Source of the DNA: Cytobacillus firmus
GTDB lineage: Bacteria; Bacillota; Bacilli; Bacillales; Cytobacillaceae
Reading direction: 5' to 3'
NCBI RefSeq assembly: GCF_023657595.1
Contig: NZ_CP098323.1
Coordinates: 892,001 to 956,000 of the forward strand
Length of the DNA stretch: 64,000 nt
The notes under the pieces are model-generated. The model was not told where the DNA came from. It worked only from the letters and a program-made list of their open reading frames with translations, and searched no databases. Below are positions 9,696 to 18,872 of this stretch, piece after piece. Within the stretch, counting starts at the first letter, position 1. Every line of letters starts with the position of its first letter. The position numbers were made by a program, and so were the translations under genes.

Positions 9696-10967
9696 ATGAA
9701 GAAAAAAAGGGCATTAGGAGCAGCACTTCTAAGTATGACCATGGGTTTATCAGTTTTCACAGCGGGGGCATTCGCTAAAGAACCGGAGACCCAAAATGAA
9801 ACCTACCGGGTATTGATCCAGGGTCCGGCAAATGCTAAAGCCAGTGTGAATTCACAGGTGGACAAGCGTTGGGATTTTGGCAGCGATGGCATGACTGCAG
9901 AGGTTAATGCTAAGCAATATCAGGCACTTCTGAAAAATAAGAACTTAAAGATTGAAAAAGTAAGCGAAGTTACTCTTGATACTGCCAGAACAGAGGCATC
10001 CAAGAAAGATTCAGTTTCTATTCAGGCAGCAGGATATCCTAGTGATCAAACACCATGGGGAATTGCTTCGATCTATAATAACAGCAGCATTACGAGTACG
10101 TCAGGCGGAAGCGGCATTAAGGTTGCAGTTCTTGATACAGGCGTTTATACCGGTCATATTGACCTGGAAGGCTCTGCGGAGCAATGTAAAGACTTCACTC
10201 AATCCACTCCGCTTGTAAATGGTTCTTGTACGGATCGCCAGGGCCATGGAACACATGTAGCCGGGACGGTTTTAGCACATGGAGGATATGATGGCCAGGG
10301 GATCTATGGAGTTGCTCCACAGGCGAAGTTATGGGCATATAAAGTCCTTGGAGATAATGGTTCGGGATATTCGGATGATATTGCAGGAGCAATCCGCCAC
10401 GTAGCGGATGAAGCATCCCGTACTGGTTCTAAAGTGGTCATCAATATGTCCCTTGGTTCAAGCGGCAAGGATTCCCTCATCAGCAGTGCGGTTGATTACG
10501 CATACAGCAAAGGTGTCCTTGTTGTTGCTGCAGCAGGAAACTCAGGCTACAGCGCTAATACAATCGGCTATCCTGGAGCTTTAAAGAATGCGATTGCGGT
10601 TGCAGCTCTTGAAAACGTTCAGCAAAACGGTACATACCGTGTAGCCAACTTCTCATCCCGCGGAAATCCTAACACGGACGGTGACTATATCATTCAGGAA
10701 AAAGACGTGGAAGTGTCTGCACCTGGTGCAAGCATCGAGTCTACGTGGTATAACGGAGGCTATAACACGATCAGCGGAACATCCATGGCAACACCTCACG
10801 TAGCAGGCCTTGCCGCAAAGATTTGGTCTTCCAGCCCATCCATGAGCCACACTCAGCTTCGCACAGAGCTTCAAAATCGTGCCAAGCAATATGACATAAA
10901 AGGCGGATACGGAGCAGCAACTGGTGATGACTATGCGTCAGGCTTCGGATACCCACGTGTAAAATAA
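9696..10967 (+). CDS. Secreted subtilisin-like serine protease (S8 family)
   Basis: Secreted 423-residue preproprotease. Residues 1-27 form a Sec signal peptide (KKK, hydrophobic core, AGAFA). About 35-95 is an I9-type propeptide that would act as intramolecular chaperone. The mature domain carries the catalytic triad Asp147 (VAVLDTG), His184 (HGTHVAG) and Ser363 (SGTSMATPH), with oxyanion-hole Asn282. Cys164 and Cys178 sit close together and may form a disulfide, which classical subtilisins lack. The domain ends at YASGFGYPRVK without an anchor. A close paralog with the same cysteine pair lies at 19803-21059 on the other strand. The ribosome site is GAGAGGAG. The gene is monocistronic and ends at its own terminator. 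Confidence 0.95.
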   Translation: MKKKRALGAALLSMTMGLSVFTAGAFAKEPETQNETYRVLIQGPANAKASVNSQVDKRWDFGSDGMTAEVNAKQYQALLKNKNLKIEKVSEVTLDTARTEASKKDSVSIQAAGYPSDQTPWGIASIYNNSSITSTSGGSGIKVAVLDTGVYTGHIDLEGSAEQCKDFTQSTPLVNGSCTDRQGHGTHVAGTVLAHGGYDGQGIYGVAPQAKLWAYKVLGDNGSGYSDDIAGAIRHVADEASRTGSKVVINMSLGSSGKDSLISSAVDYAYSKGVLVVAAAGNSGYSANTIGYPGALKNAIAVAALENVQQNGTYRVANFSSRGNPNTDGDYIIQEKDVEVSAPGASIESTWYNGGYNTISGTSMATPHVAGLAAKIWSSSPSMSHTQLRTELQNRAKQYDIKGGYGAATGDDYASGFGYPRVK

Positions 10968-10992
10968 ACGAACAGAATCATACCCCTGATAA

Positions 10993-11022
10993 CCGTCTGA
11001 TCTCTCATCAGGCGGTTTTTTT
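10993..11022 (+). terminator. Terminator of the first S8 protease gene
   Basis: CCGTCTGAT (10993-11001) pairs with ATCAGGCGG (11007-11015) around CTCTC, followed by seven T residues. Confidence 0.9.
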
Positions 11023-11025
11023 AAT

Positions 11026-11039
11026 ATTTCCGCGGAAAT
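11026..11039. other. 14 bp perfect palindrome upstream of the aldolase gene
   Basis: ATTTCCGCGGAAAT is a perfect dyad located about 105 bp before the aldolase start. It could be an operator, but no regulator gene is adjacent and its position relative to a promoter is unknown. Confidence 0.3.
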
Positions 11040-11143
11040 GATCAAATTTTGGCGAAACAAGAAAACTAATAGAAAATGCTGAAACAAATTTATTTTGAAT
11101 ATACAATAGGGAGTGGATGTGAATAGGAAGGGAGCTGGCAGCC

Positions 11144-11932
11144 ATGGCTGTTCATAATACATATCTTAATGACCAGGAAGCAAAGGAATTCATCTGCGAA
11201 ATCGGCAGAAGAATATACAATAAAAACTTCGTTGCTGCAAACGACGGAAACATTTCCATTAAAGTGAACGACCGTGAACTTTGGACATCACCAACCGGAG
11301 TGAGCAAAGGGTTTATGACACCGGATATGATGGTTAAGATGGACCTTTCAGGTAATGTCCTGGAAGGAGAGCTGAAGCCTTCTTCAGAAGTAAAGATGCA
11401 CCTTAGAGTGTATCAGGAAAATACTGAAGCAAAAGCTGTTGTCCATGCCCATCCGCCTGTTGCAACTTCATTTGCCATAGCCGGAATCAGCCTTGAAAAA
11501 CCCGTTTCACCGGAAGCGATAGTCTTGCTTGGCAAAGTTCCGGTAGCCCCGTATGCCACCCCCGGAACACAGGAAGTGCCGGATTCCATTGCTCCATACT
11601 GCAGGGATTACAATGCTGTCCTTTTAGCGAATCATGGCGCACTAACCTGGGGAAGAAACATAACTGAGGCCTTTTTTCGGATGGAGTCATTGGAACACTA
11701 TGCACTCATGCTGATGTATTCTGAACACATCATTCAAAAGTCAAACGAACTTAGTACAGAACAAATTGCAGAGCTGATCACAATCCGCGAAAAAATGGGT
11801 ATTCATACGGGTGGAATACCGGTTTCGAAAAGTGATAAAGAAATCCGGACAGCTTCCGGCCTGCCGGAAGAAATAATCGAAAATATTGTTCGGAGAGTAA
11901 CGGAAGAAGTCCTAAAAAACGTTTTAAAATAG
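11144..11932 (+). CDS. Class II aldolase/adducin family protein with a helical C-terminal tail
   Basis: Predicted zinc-dependent aldolase or epimerase of the fuculose/ribulose-phosphate type (262 residues). Glu82 in SSEVKMH is the likely catalytic acid. His101 and His103 (VHAHPP) and His164 (NHGAL) are the metal ligands; DGNISIK and SPTGVSKG form the phosphate pocket. The catalytic domain ends near residue 215. A linker rich in Gly, Ser and Lys and an amphipathic helix at 240-262 then follow, a layout known from enzymes targeted to bacterial microcompartments. No shell gene is in the window. The gene is alone, with GGGAG ahead of the ATG. The substrate is not deducible. Confidence 0.85.
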   Translation: MAVHNTYLNDQEAKEFICEIGRRIYNKNFVAANDGNISIKVNDRELWTSPTGVSKGFMTPDMMVKMDLSGNVLEGELKPSSEVKMHLRVYQENTEAKAVVHAHPPVATSFAIAGISLEKPVSPEAIVLLGKVPVAPYATPGTQEVPDSIAPYCRDYNAVLLANHGALTWGRNITEAFFRMESLEHYALMLMYSEHIIQKSNELSTEQIAELITIREKMGIHTGGIPVSKSDKEIRTASGLPEEIIENIVRRVTEEVLKNVLK

Positions 11933-12033
11933 CCAAAAAGGGATAGCTATAAGGGTATAGCAACATTGTATAATTTACCCCTTTTAACGAAACCTATCTT
12001 GAATACCTTATTGAAACGTGAGGAGAGATTCTG

Positions 12034-13365
12034 ATGAAACTGCTGGTCATTGGCGGGGTGGCTGCAAGTATGTCAGCCGCATCGAAATTAAGAAGAATGG
12101 ACGATAAAGCGGAAATTACCGTCTATGAAAAAGGCAAATTTTTATCCTACGGTGCCTGCGGTCTTCCGTATTATATTTCCGGCGAAAATGATGATTACCG
12201 TAAAATGATCGCAAGAACACAGGAGCAATTTGATGAGAGGAACATTAAAACACATCTGCAGCATGAAGTTTTAAAAGTGGATACAAACAAAAGGGAAGTA
12301 ACGGTTAAAGACCTTGCATCTGGTAAAACGTTTACAGATACATACGATAAGCTGATGATTGGAACAGGCACGTTTCCTACCATGCCCCCATTTCCTGGAG
12401 CCGATCTTGAGAACGTTCAGGTGCTGAAAACAATGGAAGATGGAATGGTACTAAAAGAAATTTCCCGCAAACCAGAAGTGAATGATGTTGTAATTGTCGG
12501 CGGAGGCTATATTGGAATCGAAGTGGTTGAAGCGATGAAAACCCTCGGCAAAAATGTGCGGGTTATTGAAATGGGTGAGAGAATTTTAGCTCCTTTCGAT
12601 AAGGAAATAACCGATATCGCTGAAAAAGAAATCCGTGATAACGGCGTACAACTGAATCTGGGTGAAAAGGTAGAGAGCTTCAGCGGCAATGGGAAAGTGG
12701 AGAGTGTCAAAACGGATAAAGGCACTTATAAAGCAGACTTAGTGCTTGTTGCTGTTGGTGTAAAGCCTGCTACGAAGTTTCTGGAAGGATCGGGAATAGA
12801 GATGGCGGAAAATGGAGCCATCATCATCGACCGTGAAATGCGGACAAATATTGAAGGTGTTTATGCTGCGGGGGATTGCGCTCAGGTTTATCACAAGGTG
12901 CTTGAAGAAAATGATTATATTCCGCTGGGAACAAACGCGAATAAATGCGGCCGCCTGGCTGGGGCCAATATAGCCGGCAGTCATGAAAAATATGTGGGAA
13001 CTTTGGGGAGTGCCGCGATTAAAATTTTTGATATGGAGCTTGGGAGAACGGGGCTTTCCGAGGAGGATGCTAAAAAGCTTGATATTGGCTACACAACTGA
13101 ATTTGTAAAAGCGGCCGACCATCCGGACTACTACCCGAATCAGACTCCTATCTGGATCAAGCTGATATGTGAGAAAGGAACAAACCGAATACTCGGAGCC
13201 CACGCCATCGGAAATAAAGGAGTGGTCCTTCGAATTGATGTATTTGCCGTTGCCATCCACAATAAGATGGCAGCAGAAGAGCTTGGCATGGTGGATCTTT
13301 GTTATGCTCCGCCGTTTGCGGGTGTCTGGGATGCTGTCCATATCGCAAGCAATGCAGCAAAGTAA
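12034..13365 (+). CDS. CoA-disulfide reductase-like FAD/NAD(P)H oxidoreductase
   Basis: A 443-residue flavoprotein of the single-cysteine NADH oxidase/peroxidase/CoA-disulfide reductase group. It has an FAD-binding GGVAASMSAASKLRR at the N-terminus, the redox-active Cys42 in LSYGACGLPYY, a second Rossmann VVIVGGGYIGIEV and the FAD motif GVYAAGDCA. The C-terminal dimer domain keeps the tyrosine-containing LCYAPPFAGVWD seen in CoA-disulfide reductases. No rhodanese domain is fused, unlike the larger CoADR-RHD enzymes. The likely role is keeping CoA thiols reduced, important in Bacillaceae that lack glutathione. NADH oxidase or a polysulfide-linked activity remain possible. GTGAGGAGAG precedes the ATG. 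Confidence 0.85.
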   Translation: MKLLVIGGVAASMSAASKLRRMDDKAEITVYEKGKFLSYGACGLPYYISGENDDYRKMIARTQEQFDERNIKTHLQHEVLKVDTNKREVTVKDLASGKTFTDTYDKLMIGTGTFPTMPPFPGADLENVQVLKTMEDGMVLKEISRKPEVNDVVIVGGGYIGIEVVEAMKTLGKNVRVIEMGERILAPFDKEITDIAEKEIRDNGVQLNLGEKVESFSGNGKVESVKTDKGTYKADLVLVAVGVKPATKFLEGSGIEMAENGAIIIDREMRTNIEGVYAAGDCAQVYHKVLEENDYIPLGTNANKCGRLAGANIAGSHEKYVGTLGSAAIKIFDMELGRTGLSEEDAKKLDIGYTTEFVKAADHPDYYPNQTPIWIKLICEKGTNRILGAHAIGNKGVVLRIDVFAVAIHNKMAAEELGMVDLCYAPPFAGVWDAVHIASNAAK

Positions 13366-13470
13366 TGGATTAAAGTCAGCGGAATTCGCTGGCTTTTTAA
13401 TTTTCTCAGGAGGTTTTTGTAAGAAGGTGTTGAATATTGTCCATATACAATCCCTTTTATGGAGGCTGAA

Positions 13471-13818
13471 ATGTTTACAAGAATTGATACAGTTTTTCTG
13501 CAGGTAACTGATTTTGGAAAAGCCATTGAATGGTACAGCACAGTGCTGGGTTTCCCGGTAAGATGGAAGGATGATCAGGGAGGGTATGCAGCCCTGGAGG
13601 TTGGGGAAACGCCTTTAACCCTTGTCCGTTCTGAAAAAGTAATTCCCTCCTCTTATATGCCATTTAACTTTTATGTTTCCGATATTGAAGAAGCACATCA
13701 GCATCTGGCAGGGTATAAAGTGAAAACCGGTCCAATCGAGGATGATGGAACGGTAAAGTGGTTTGAGTTTGAAGATCCTGACGGCAATAAGCTTGGCGTA
13801 TGCCATTTTAAAGAGTAA
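13471..13818 (+). CDS. VOC/glyoxalase superfamily protein
   Basis: A 115-residue cytosolic protein of the vicinal-oxygen-chelate fold with one pair of beta-alpha-beta-beta-beta modules: TVFLQVTDFGKAIEWYSTVL at the start and FEDPDGNKLGVCHF at the end. Such proteins include glyoxalases, dioxygenases and fosfomycin/bleomycin resistance proteins; the substrate is unknown. A Glu in the final module (WFEFEDPDGN) fits a metal-ligand position, whereas the first strand lacks the usual His (FLQV), so metal binding is uncertain. ATG 13471 is chosen because GGAGGCTGAA precedes it directly; the ATG 12 bases earlier lies before this ribosome site. Confidence 0.85.
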   Translation: MFTRIDTVFLQVTDFGKAIEWYSTVLGFPVRWKDDQGGYAALEVGETPLTLVRSEKVIPSSYMPFNFYVSDIEEAHQHLAGYKVKTGPIEDDGTVKWFEFEDPDGNKLGVCHFKE

Positions 13819-13820
13819 GG

Positions 13821-13846
13821 AAAAGCTGCCTTTTTAGGCAGCTTTT
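13821..13846. terminator. Bidirectional terminator between the VOC gene and the MFS gene
   Basis: AAAAGCTGCCT (13821-13831) pairs perfectly with AGGCAGCTTTT (13836-13846) around TTTT, serving both convergent genes. Confidence 0.9.
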
Positions 13847-13853
13847 ACAGTTA

Positions 13854-15062
13854 TTAATAAGAGTCCTTCGCTAGCTTAGGATGGCGGTTCATGGCACCTA
13901 GAAGAATCAGTCCGCTCAGGATAAGCAGGAGGCTTGTGACCACGAAGACGGCAGAAAAACCCAAATAGCCGGAGATCAAACCGCCGATGACCGGTCCGAT
14001 TATATTCCCGAAAAAACGAAGACTTGTGTTGTACCCAAGCACTTCACCCTGCATAGCAACCGGCGCTTCCTGGCGGATATAGGCGATCCGGACAGGAATG
14101 ATGCCCCCGATGGTGACACCAAGTGCAAAGCGGACAAGAACAAGCTGCCACATGTTTGAGACAAATCCTCCCGGCAGATAAAACACGCCTGCGAGGAAGA
14201 GGAGAACAACCAACGTTTTAATATAGCCGTACTGATCCCCAATTTTCCCCCATTGCCTGGCCATCAGCAAGTTGCCAAGCCCTGCAGCTGAAAAAGCAAT
14301 CCCCGCAAAAAACGCCAGATTTTCCGGTCCGTGCAATTCACTGACATATAGGGATAGGATAGGCTGGATGCTGAAGTGGGCGATTTGAACAAGCGTTGAT
14401 ATCAGCATAACTGTCAGCAGGATGGGATTACTGATAATATGCTGAATGACCGCCTTGCTTGAATACCGCGTTTTCTCGCCCTTTTGAGTTTGGATTCTGT
14501 GTTCTTTTGTGAAAAAGACAAGAAAAGCGGAAACAAAGATGGCGATGGAGGTCCATTTGAAGGTATCTGAAAATCCGAATAAATCTGCAAGGACTCCGCC
14601 GAGAAGAGGGCCCATCAATGAACCTGTGATGCTTCCGGTCTGCAGTGTCCCCATCACCCTGCCGGCAATTTCCTTCGGAGTTTGCGTGGAAATAAACGCC
14701 TGTGACATTCCGATGAAGCCTGTAAAAATCCCCGTAAACAGCCTGAGAAAAAACAGCTGCCAGACATTTGTTACGTACCCCATCAGAAATATGGATATGC
14801 CCATGCCGATTCCGGACAGAATCAATATTTTCCTGCGCCCAAAAAGATCCCCGATTCTTCCCCACACAGGTGAAAAAAGAAACGCAGTCACAAATGTGAT
14901 CGCAAACGTCCACCCTGACCAATGCTGCACATAGGTTGGAGATTGGTCGCCAAAGCTTTCTATATATAACGAAATAAAGGGAAGGACCATCGTCATGCTG
15001 CCAGCCACAAAAAAATTGGCAAACCACATAATCATTAAATTTCTTTTCGTCTGTTTTACCAT
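13854..15062 (-). CDS. MFS multidrug-type efflux transporter
   Basis: An integral membrane protein of 402 residues with about 12 transmembrane helices, of the DHA1 drug:H+ antiporter type. The loop between helices 2 and 3 has the family motif GRIGDLFGRRKIL, and a related GKIGDQYG occurs in the second half, as expected from internal duplication. GPLLGGVLADLFG fits antiporter motif C at the end of helix 5. The closest known proteins are MdtG/YqjV-like exporters, but the substrate cannot be deduced. The ribosome site GGAAAGAAG precedes the ATG. No adjacent regulator was found. It is transcribed toward the VOC gene and shares its terminator. Confidence 0.88.
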   Translation of the reverse strand: MVKQTKRNLMIMWFANFFVAGSMTMVLPFISLYIESFGDQSPTYVQHWSGWTFAITFVTAFLFSPVWGRIGDLFGRRKILILSGIGMGISIFLMGYVTNVWQLFFLRLFTGIFTGFIGMSQAFISTQTPKEIAGRVMGTLQTGSITGSLMGPLLGGVLADLFGFSDTFKWTSIAIFVSAFLVFFTKEHRIQTQKGEKTRYSSKAVIQHIISNPILLTVMLISTLVQIAHFSIQPILSLYVSELHGPENLAFFAGIAFSAAGLGNLLMARQWGKIGDQYGYIKTLVVLLFLAGVFYLPGGFVSNMWQLVLVRFALGVTIGGIIPVRIAYIRQEAPVAMQGEVLGYNTSLRFFGNIIGPVIGGLISGYLGFSAVFVVTSLLLILSGLILLGAMNRHPKLAKDSY

Positions 15063-15250
15063 ATTTGAAACACTTCTTTCCGGTCAACGTTTCGTTTCCC
15101 TAAATATATAATAACGAAGATTACAAAAAATAGGAAGGGTTATGCTATCACTCTAATTTTTATATATCCTCTCAAATATGATAAAAACCGCTTTACTCAA
15201 GGAATCCAGAAAATTCTATGACATTATTACCACAGTCCGTTAAAAAAACA

Positions 15251-15279
15251 TTGTCTTATAACAGTATTTATTCTATAAT
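15251..15279 (+). promoter_or_regulatory. Predicted SigA promoter of the alanine symporter gene
   Basis: TTGTCT at 15251-15256 and a perfect TATAAT at 15274-15279 are separated by 17 bp, about 50 bp upstream of the TTG start. Confidence 0.65.
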
Positions 15280-15327
15280 TCCTAATAGGAAAAAGATTCA
15301 GAATATATACTAAAAGGGGGAAGTTGT

Positions 15328-16785
15328 TTGGAAGCTTTTATTAATCAGCTAAACGGTATTTTATGGAGTACACCTGTTATCTACATCTGTCTTGCAATAG
15401 GGTTGTTCTTCTCAGTCTTAACTCGATTTTTACAGGTCCGCCATATCAAGGATATGGTACTGCTCATGTTTCAAGGGAAAAGTTCCGCAGCGGGCGTTTC
15501 GTCTTTCCAGGCCTTATCTATTGCTCTTTCCGGCCGTGTAGGAACTGGTAACATTGCAGGTACTGCCACTGCCATCGCAATGGGTGGACCTGGTGCTGTA
15601 TTCTGGATGTGGGCCATTGCTTTTATCGGAGCAGGCAGTGCGTTCGTTGAATCAACGCTGGCTCAGATTTACAAAGTGAAAAAAGACGGGCTATACCGAG
15701 GCGGTCCGGCCTATTATATTGAAAAGGGAATCGGAATTAAATGGTTTGCCGTCCTTTTCGCAATTTCTGCTTTGCTTGCTATGGCACTTTTAATGCCTGG
15801 CATCCAGTCAAACTCAATTGCGCTTGGAATGGAAAATGCGTTTGGCATAGACAAAACAGTAACAGGCCTTATCATTATCGGTTTACTTGCCCTGATTATT
15901 TTCGGCGGTGTTAAGCGTATTGCAACTGTAGCTCAATATACCGTTCCTTTTATGGCAGTGGGTTATATTTTAGTCGCTTTAATTATTATTGCCATGAACA
16001 TTGGTGAGCTGCCTGGCGTAATTTCGTTAATTTTCAGCAGTGCCTTTGGTGCAGACTCCATGTTTGGGGGAATTATCGGAAGCGCAATCGCATGGGGTGT
16101 AAAACGCGGAATTTATTCAAACGAAGCTGGTCAGGGTACTGGCCCGCATGCTGCTGCAGCTGCTGAGGTTTCCCACCCTGCCAAGCAAGGTCTTGTACAG
16201 GCATTCTCAGTATATATTGATACGCTATTCGTATGTTCCGCTACAGCTTTCATGATCCTATTTACTGGAATGTTCAATACAGTCGGTGCTGATGGAAAGA
16301 CTCCAATTGTAGAAAATCTTCCAGGAGTGGAAGCTGGACCTGGGTATACTCAGGCAGCTGTTGAATCTGTGCTTCCAGGCTTCGGTGCCGGATTTGTTGC
16401 TGTTTCTCTTTTCTTCTTTGCTTTCACAACCATCATGGCCTACTACTATATGGCTGAAACAAACGTAGCTTACCTGATTAGCGGCAAGAACAGCAAGCTG
16501 GCGATGTTTATCCTGAAGATAGTCTTGCTTGCTGCAACATTCTATGGTGCTGTTAAAACGGCAGGCCTGGCGTGGGCACTCGGAGATGTTGGCTTGGGAC
16601 TAATGGTTTGGCTGAACTTAATTGCCATCGTGATCCTAAGAAAACCTGCTCTGATTGCACTTAAAGATTATGAGGCCCAGAAGAAACAAGGTCTTGATCC
16701 AGTATTCAATTCCAAGAAGCTTGGCATTAAAAATGCTGAGTATTGGGAAGAGGAATACAAGCCGCAGGAAGAAAAAGTATCTTAA
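15328..16785 (+). CDS. Sodium:alanine (amino acid carrier, AGCS) symporter
   Basis: A membrane transporter of 485 residues with about 10-11 helices that imports alanine, glycine or a related amino acid with Na+. Signature segments are ALSGRVGTGNIAGTATAI, GGPGAVFWMW, GGPAYYIEKGIG and GVKRGIYSNEAGQGTGPHAA, all diagnostic of the AGCS family. The start is a TTG at 15328, seven bases after AAAAGGGGG; no upstream ATG has a ribosome site. The charged C-terminal tail is cytosolic. The gene is monocistronic, between its own promoter and terminator. Confidence 0.95.
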   Translation: MEAFINQLNGILWSTPVIYICLAIGLFFSVLTRFLQVRHIKDMVLLMFQGKSSAAGVSSFQALSIALSGRVGTGNIAGTATAIAMGGPGAVFWMWAIAFIGAGSAFVESTLAQIYKVKKDGLYRGGPAYYIEKGIGIKWFAVLFAISALLAMALLMPGIQSNSIALGMENAFGIDKTVTGLIIIGLLALIIFGGVKRIATVAQYTVPFMAVGYILVALIIIAMNIGELPGVISLIFSSAFGADSMFGGIIGSAIAWGVKRGIYSNEAGQGTGPHAAAAAEVSHPAKQGLVQAFSVYIDTLFVCSATAFMILFTGMFNTVGADGKTPIVENLPGVEAGPGYTQAAVESVLPGFGAGFVAVSLFFFAFTTIMAYYYMAETNVAYLISGKNSKLAMFILKIVLLAATFYGAVKTAGLAWALGDVGLGLMVWLNLIAIVILRKPALIALKDYEAQKKQGLDPVFNSKKLGIKNAEYWEEEYKPQEEKVS

Positions 16786-16799
16786 TAGAAAGATAAGAG

Positions 16800-16828
16800 A
16801 TGTCCGGCTGATGCCGGGCATTTTTTTT
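16800..16828 (+). terminator. Terminator of the alanine symporter gene
   Basis: ATGTCCGGC (16800-16808) pairs with GCCGGGCAT (16813-16821) around TGAT with one G-T pair, then eight T residues. Confidence 0.9.
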
Positions 16829-16958
16829 ACAATCTTTATACTACTTTTACAATTTTCATGTAATTACTTAGCATTCTCTTAATATTCATCTTTTAGTATT
16901 GTACTTGGGTTTGATACATAAATACGCTGCAAACAATATAAAAGAAGAGGTGCTAAGG

Positions 16959-18599
16959 ATGTCAGAATTGAATCGCCGCAAGTTTTTAACGTATGTAGGT
17001 ACAGGTGTGGGAGCTTTAACTGTAGCTTCGACAGGTTTGGGGGCAATGATTCCAAAAGCAGAAGCTAAGGGCGTTGAAGCAGCCTCCCATTTATTCGGAT
17101 TCCAAAAAAAAATCTCTGGTTTAAATTTTAAGCCGATTGATCCGACAGATAAGGATGACCTTGTTTTGCCGCGTGGTTACAAATACGATGTTGTGGCAGC
17201 CTATGGAGATGTCATTAATAAAAAGGGCGATACATTCGGCTTTAACAATGACTTTACCTTATTTTTTCCAATTGATGGGGACAAGCGCGGTCTTTTATGG
17301 GTGAATCATGAATATTCAAGCGATCTATTTGTTCATGGTGCAAGGCCGGCAAATGGCAAGTATTCCGCAGGGCAAATTCAAAAAATGCTTTACAACCAGG
17401 GCGGATCGATTATCGAAGTATACCGTGATAAAGAGGGCACCTGGAAATTGGACACGAATTCCAAATATGCGCGCCGTATTACAGGCTTGACTCCGTTTCA
17501 GCTGACAGGTCCTGCCAAAGGTTCAAAAGCAGTCGGCGGTGCAACGAATGTACAGGGGACTTTTGCCAATTGTTCCGGCGGCATGACATTGTGGGGCACG
17601 GTTTTATCAGCTGAGGAGAATTTTGAATCTACATCAAAGGATGCAGGATTAAATGATACGCATTATGGCTGGATCGTGGAAATCGATCCGTTTGATCCAA
17701 ATTTCAAGCCGCGCAAGCACACCGCCCTTGGTCGCTTCAACCATGAAAATGCAGCAGTCGGCCTGACCAATGACAATCGGGTTGTGGTTTATATGGGCGA
17801 TGATAAGAAAGATGCATGCGTGTATAAATTCATCAGCAAAAATAAATATGTAAAGTCCCGCGGGAAAGCCAACGCAGACCTTCTGGAAGAAGGGACACTT
17901 TATGCGGCTAATATGGGGAGCGGAAAATGGGTGCCATTAACGATCGAAAATGTGCAGAAAGCCGTCAAGGGGAATGCAGATCTTTTAAAGAAATTCCAAA
18001 CACAGGCTGATGTGGCTGTCCACTGCCATGAAGCAGCTCTGCTTGTTGGCGGAACGCCTACTGACCGTCCGGAAGATGTGGAAATCAGCCCGTTCGATAA
18101 TACGGTATTCATTGCCCACACCAACAATGATAAACATGGCAACTTCCACGGCCACATTACCAGATTTATCGAAGAAGGAGATGACCTGGGGGCACTTACT
18201 TTTGATTTTGAAATCTTCGCAGCCGGCGGAAAACAGAGCGGCTTCAGTGCACCTGACAATCTGACTTTTGATAGCCTTGGCAATCTCTGGACTGTAACAG
18301 ATATGTCATCAAGCAAGCTGAATACAGGAATCTACACACATTTCGCCAACAATGGCATGTTTGTCATCCCGACGATCGGAAAAAATACAGGTGATGCCTT
18401 TCAGTTTGCTTCAGCTCCCGTTGAAGCAGAACTGACTGGACCCTCTTTTACACCAAACGAGACAACCCTGTTCCTGTCCATTCAGCATCCGGGAGAAGAG
18501 ACGGAAGACCTGAACAATCTGACAAGCAAATGGCCGCACCGCATGGGAGACACCATGCCGCGTCCGGGAGTTGTGGCAATTACAGGCTTCAAATACTAG
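16959..18599 (+). CDS. phoX: PhoX-type phosphatase (DUF839) with a Tat signal
   Basis: A 546-residue exported protein of the PhoX family, calcium/iron-dependent phosphatases that release phosphate from organic esters outside the membrane. The N-terminus MSELNRRKFLTYVG holds a twin-arginine motif (RR at 6-7), then a hydrophobic stretch and a PKAEA cleavage-like site. Family segments include LLWVNHEY, NCSGGMTLWGTVLSAEENFE, GRFNHENA, HCHEAALLVGGTPTDRPEDVE and FSAPDNLTFDSLGNLW. ATG 16959 is preferred: AGAGGTGCTAAGG precedes it and the Tat signal starts there. tatA and tatC follow in the same direction, so the substrate and its translocase appear to be made together, as phoD is with tatAd-tatCd in B. 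subtilis. Phosphate-starvation control is plausible; no Pho box was identified. Confidence 0.92.
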   Translation: MSELNRRKFLTYVGTGVGALTVASTGLGAMIPKAEAKGVEAASHLFGFQKKISGLNFKPIDPTDKDDLVLPRGYKYDVVAAYGDVINKKGDTFGFNNDFTLFFPIDGDKRGLLWVNHEYSSDLFVHGARPANGKYSAGQIQKMLYNQGGSIIEVYRDKEGTWKLDTNSKYARRITGLTPFQLTGPAKGSKAVGGATNVQGTFANCSGGMTLWGTVLSAEENFESTSKDAGLNDTHYGWIVEIDPFDPNFKPRKHTALGRFNHENAAVGLTNDNRVVVYMGDDKKDACVYKFISKNKYVKSRGKANADLLEEGTLYAANMGSGKWVPLTIENVQKAVKGNADLLKKFQTQADVAVHCHEAALLVGGTPTDRPEDVEISPFDNTVFIAHTNNDKHGNFHGHITRFIEEGDDLGALTFDFEIFAAGGKQSGFSAPDNLTFDSLGNLWTVTDMSSSKLNTGIYTHFANNGMFVIPTIGKNTGDAFQFASAPVEAELTGPSFTPNETTLFLSIQHPGEETEDLNNLTSKWPHRMGDTMPRPGVVAITGFKY

Positions 18600-18608
18600 G
18601 AGGTTACT

Positions 18609-18794
18609 ATGCTATCAAATATCGGGATACCAGGATTGATTATTGTTCTAGTGCTTGCGCTGATTATTTTCGGCCCATCCAAGCTTCCTGAAATCGGCAG
18701 GGCATTCGGCACCACCCTAAAGGAATTCAAGAAATCCACACGCGAACTTGTTTCAGACGAACAGCCGGAAGATAAGAAAAAAGAATTGCTGTAA
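18609..18794 (+). CDS. tatA: Twin-arginine translocase subunit TatA
   Basis: A 61-residue pore-forming subunit of the Tat system. It has one N-terminal transmembrane helix ([17 protein letters not shown]), the FGP hinge, an amphipathic helix ([16 protein letters not shown]) and a short acidic-basic tail. AGGAGG lies five bases before the ATG, and the gene starts 9 bases after the phoX stop, so translation is coupled or nearly so. No tatB is present, as usual for minimal Gram-positive TatAC systems. Confidence 0.95.
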   Translation: MLSNIGIPGLIIVLVLALIIFGPSKLPEIGRAFGTTLKEFKKSTRELVSDEQPEDKKKELL

Positions 18795-18872
18795 GAATGA
18801 ATAGGGAAGGGAGAGTTATCTTCCTTCCTTTTATATAAGATAAGAAAGCATATAATTTTTGAACGTCGATAA

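Noticed and set aside
14428..15087. Minus-strand 219-codon ORF overlapping the MFS gene
   Set aside because: It is a frame-shifted shadow of the transporter gene, rich in Cys, His and Arg, and not protein-like.
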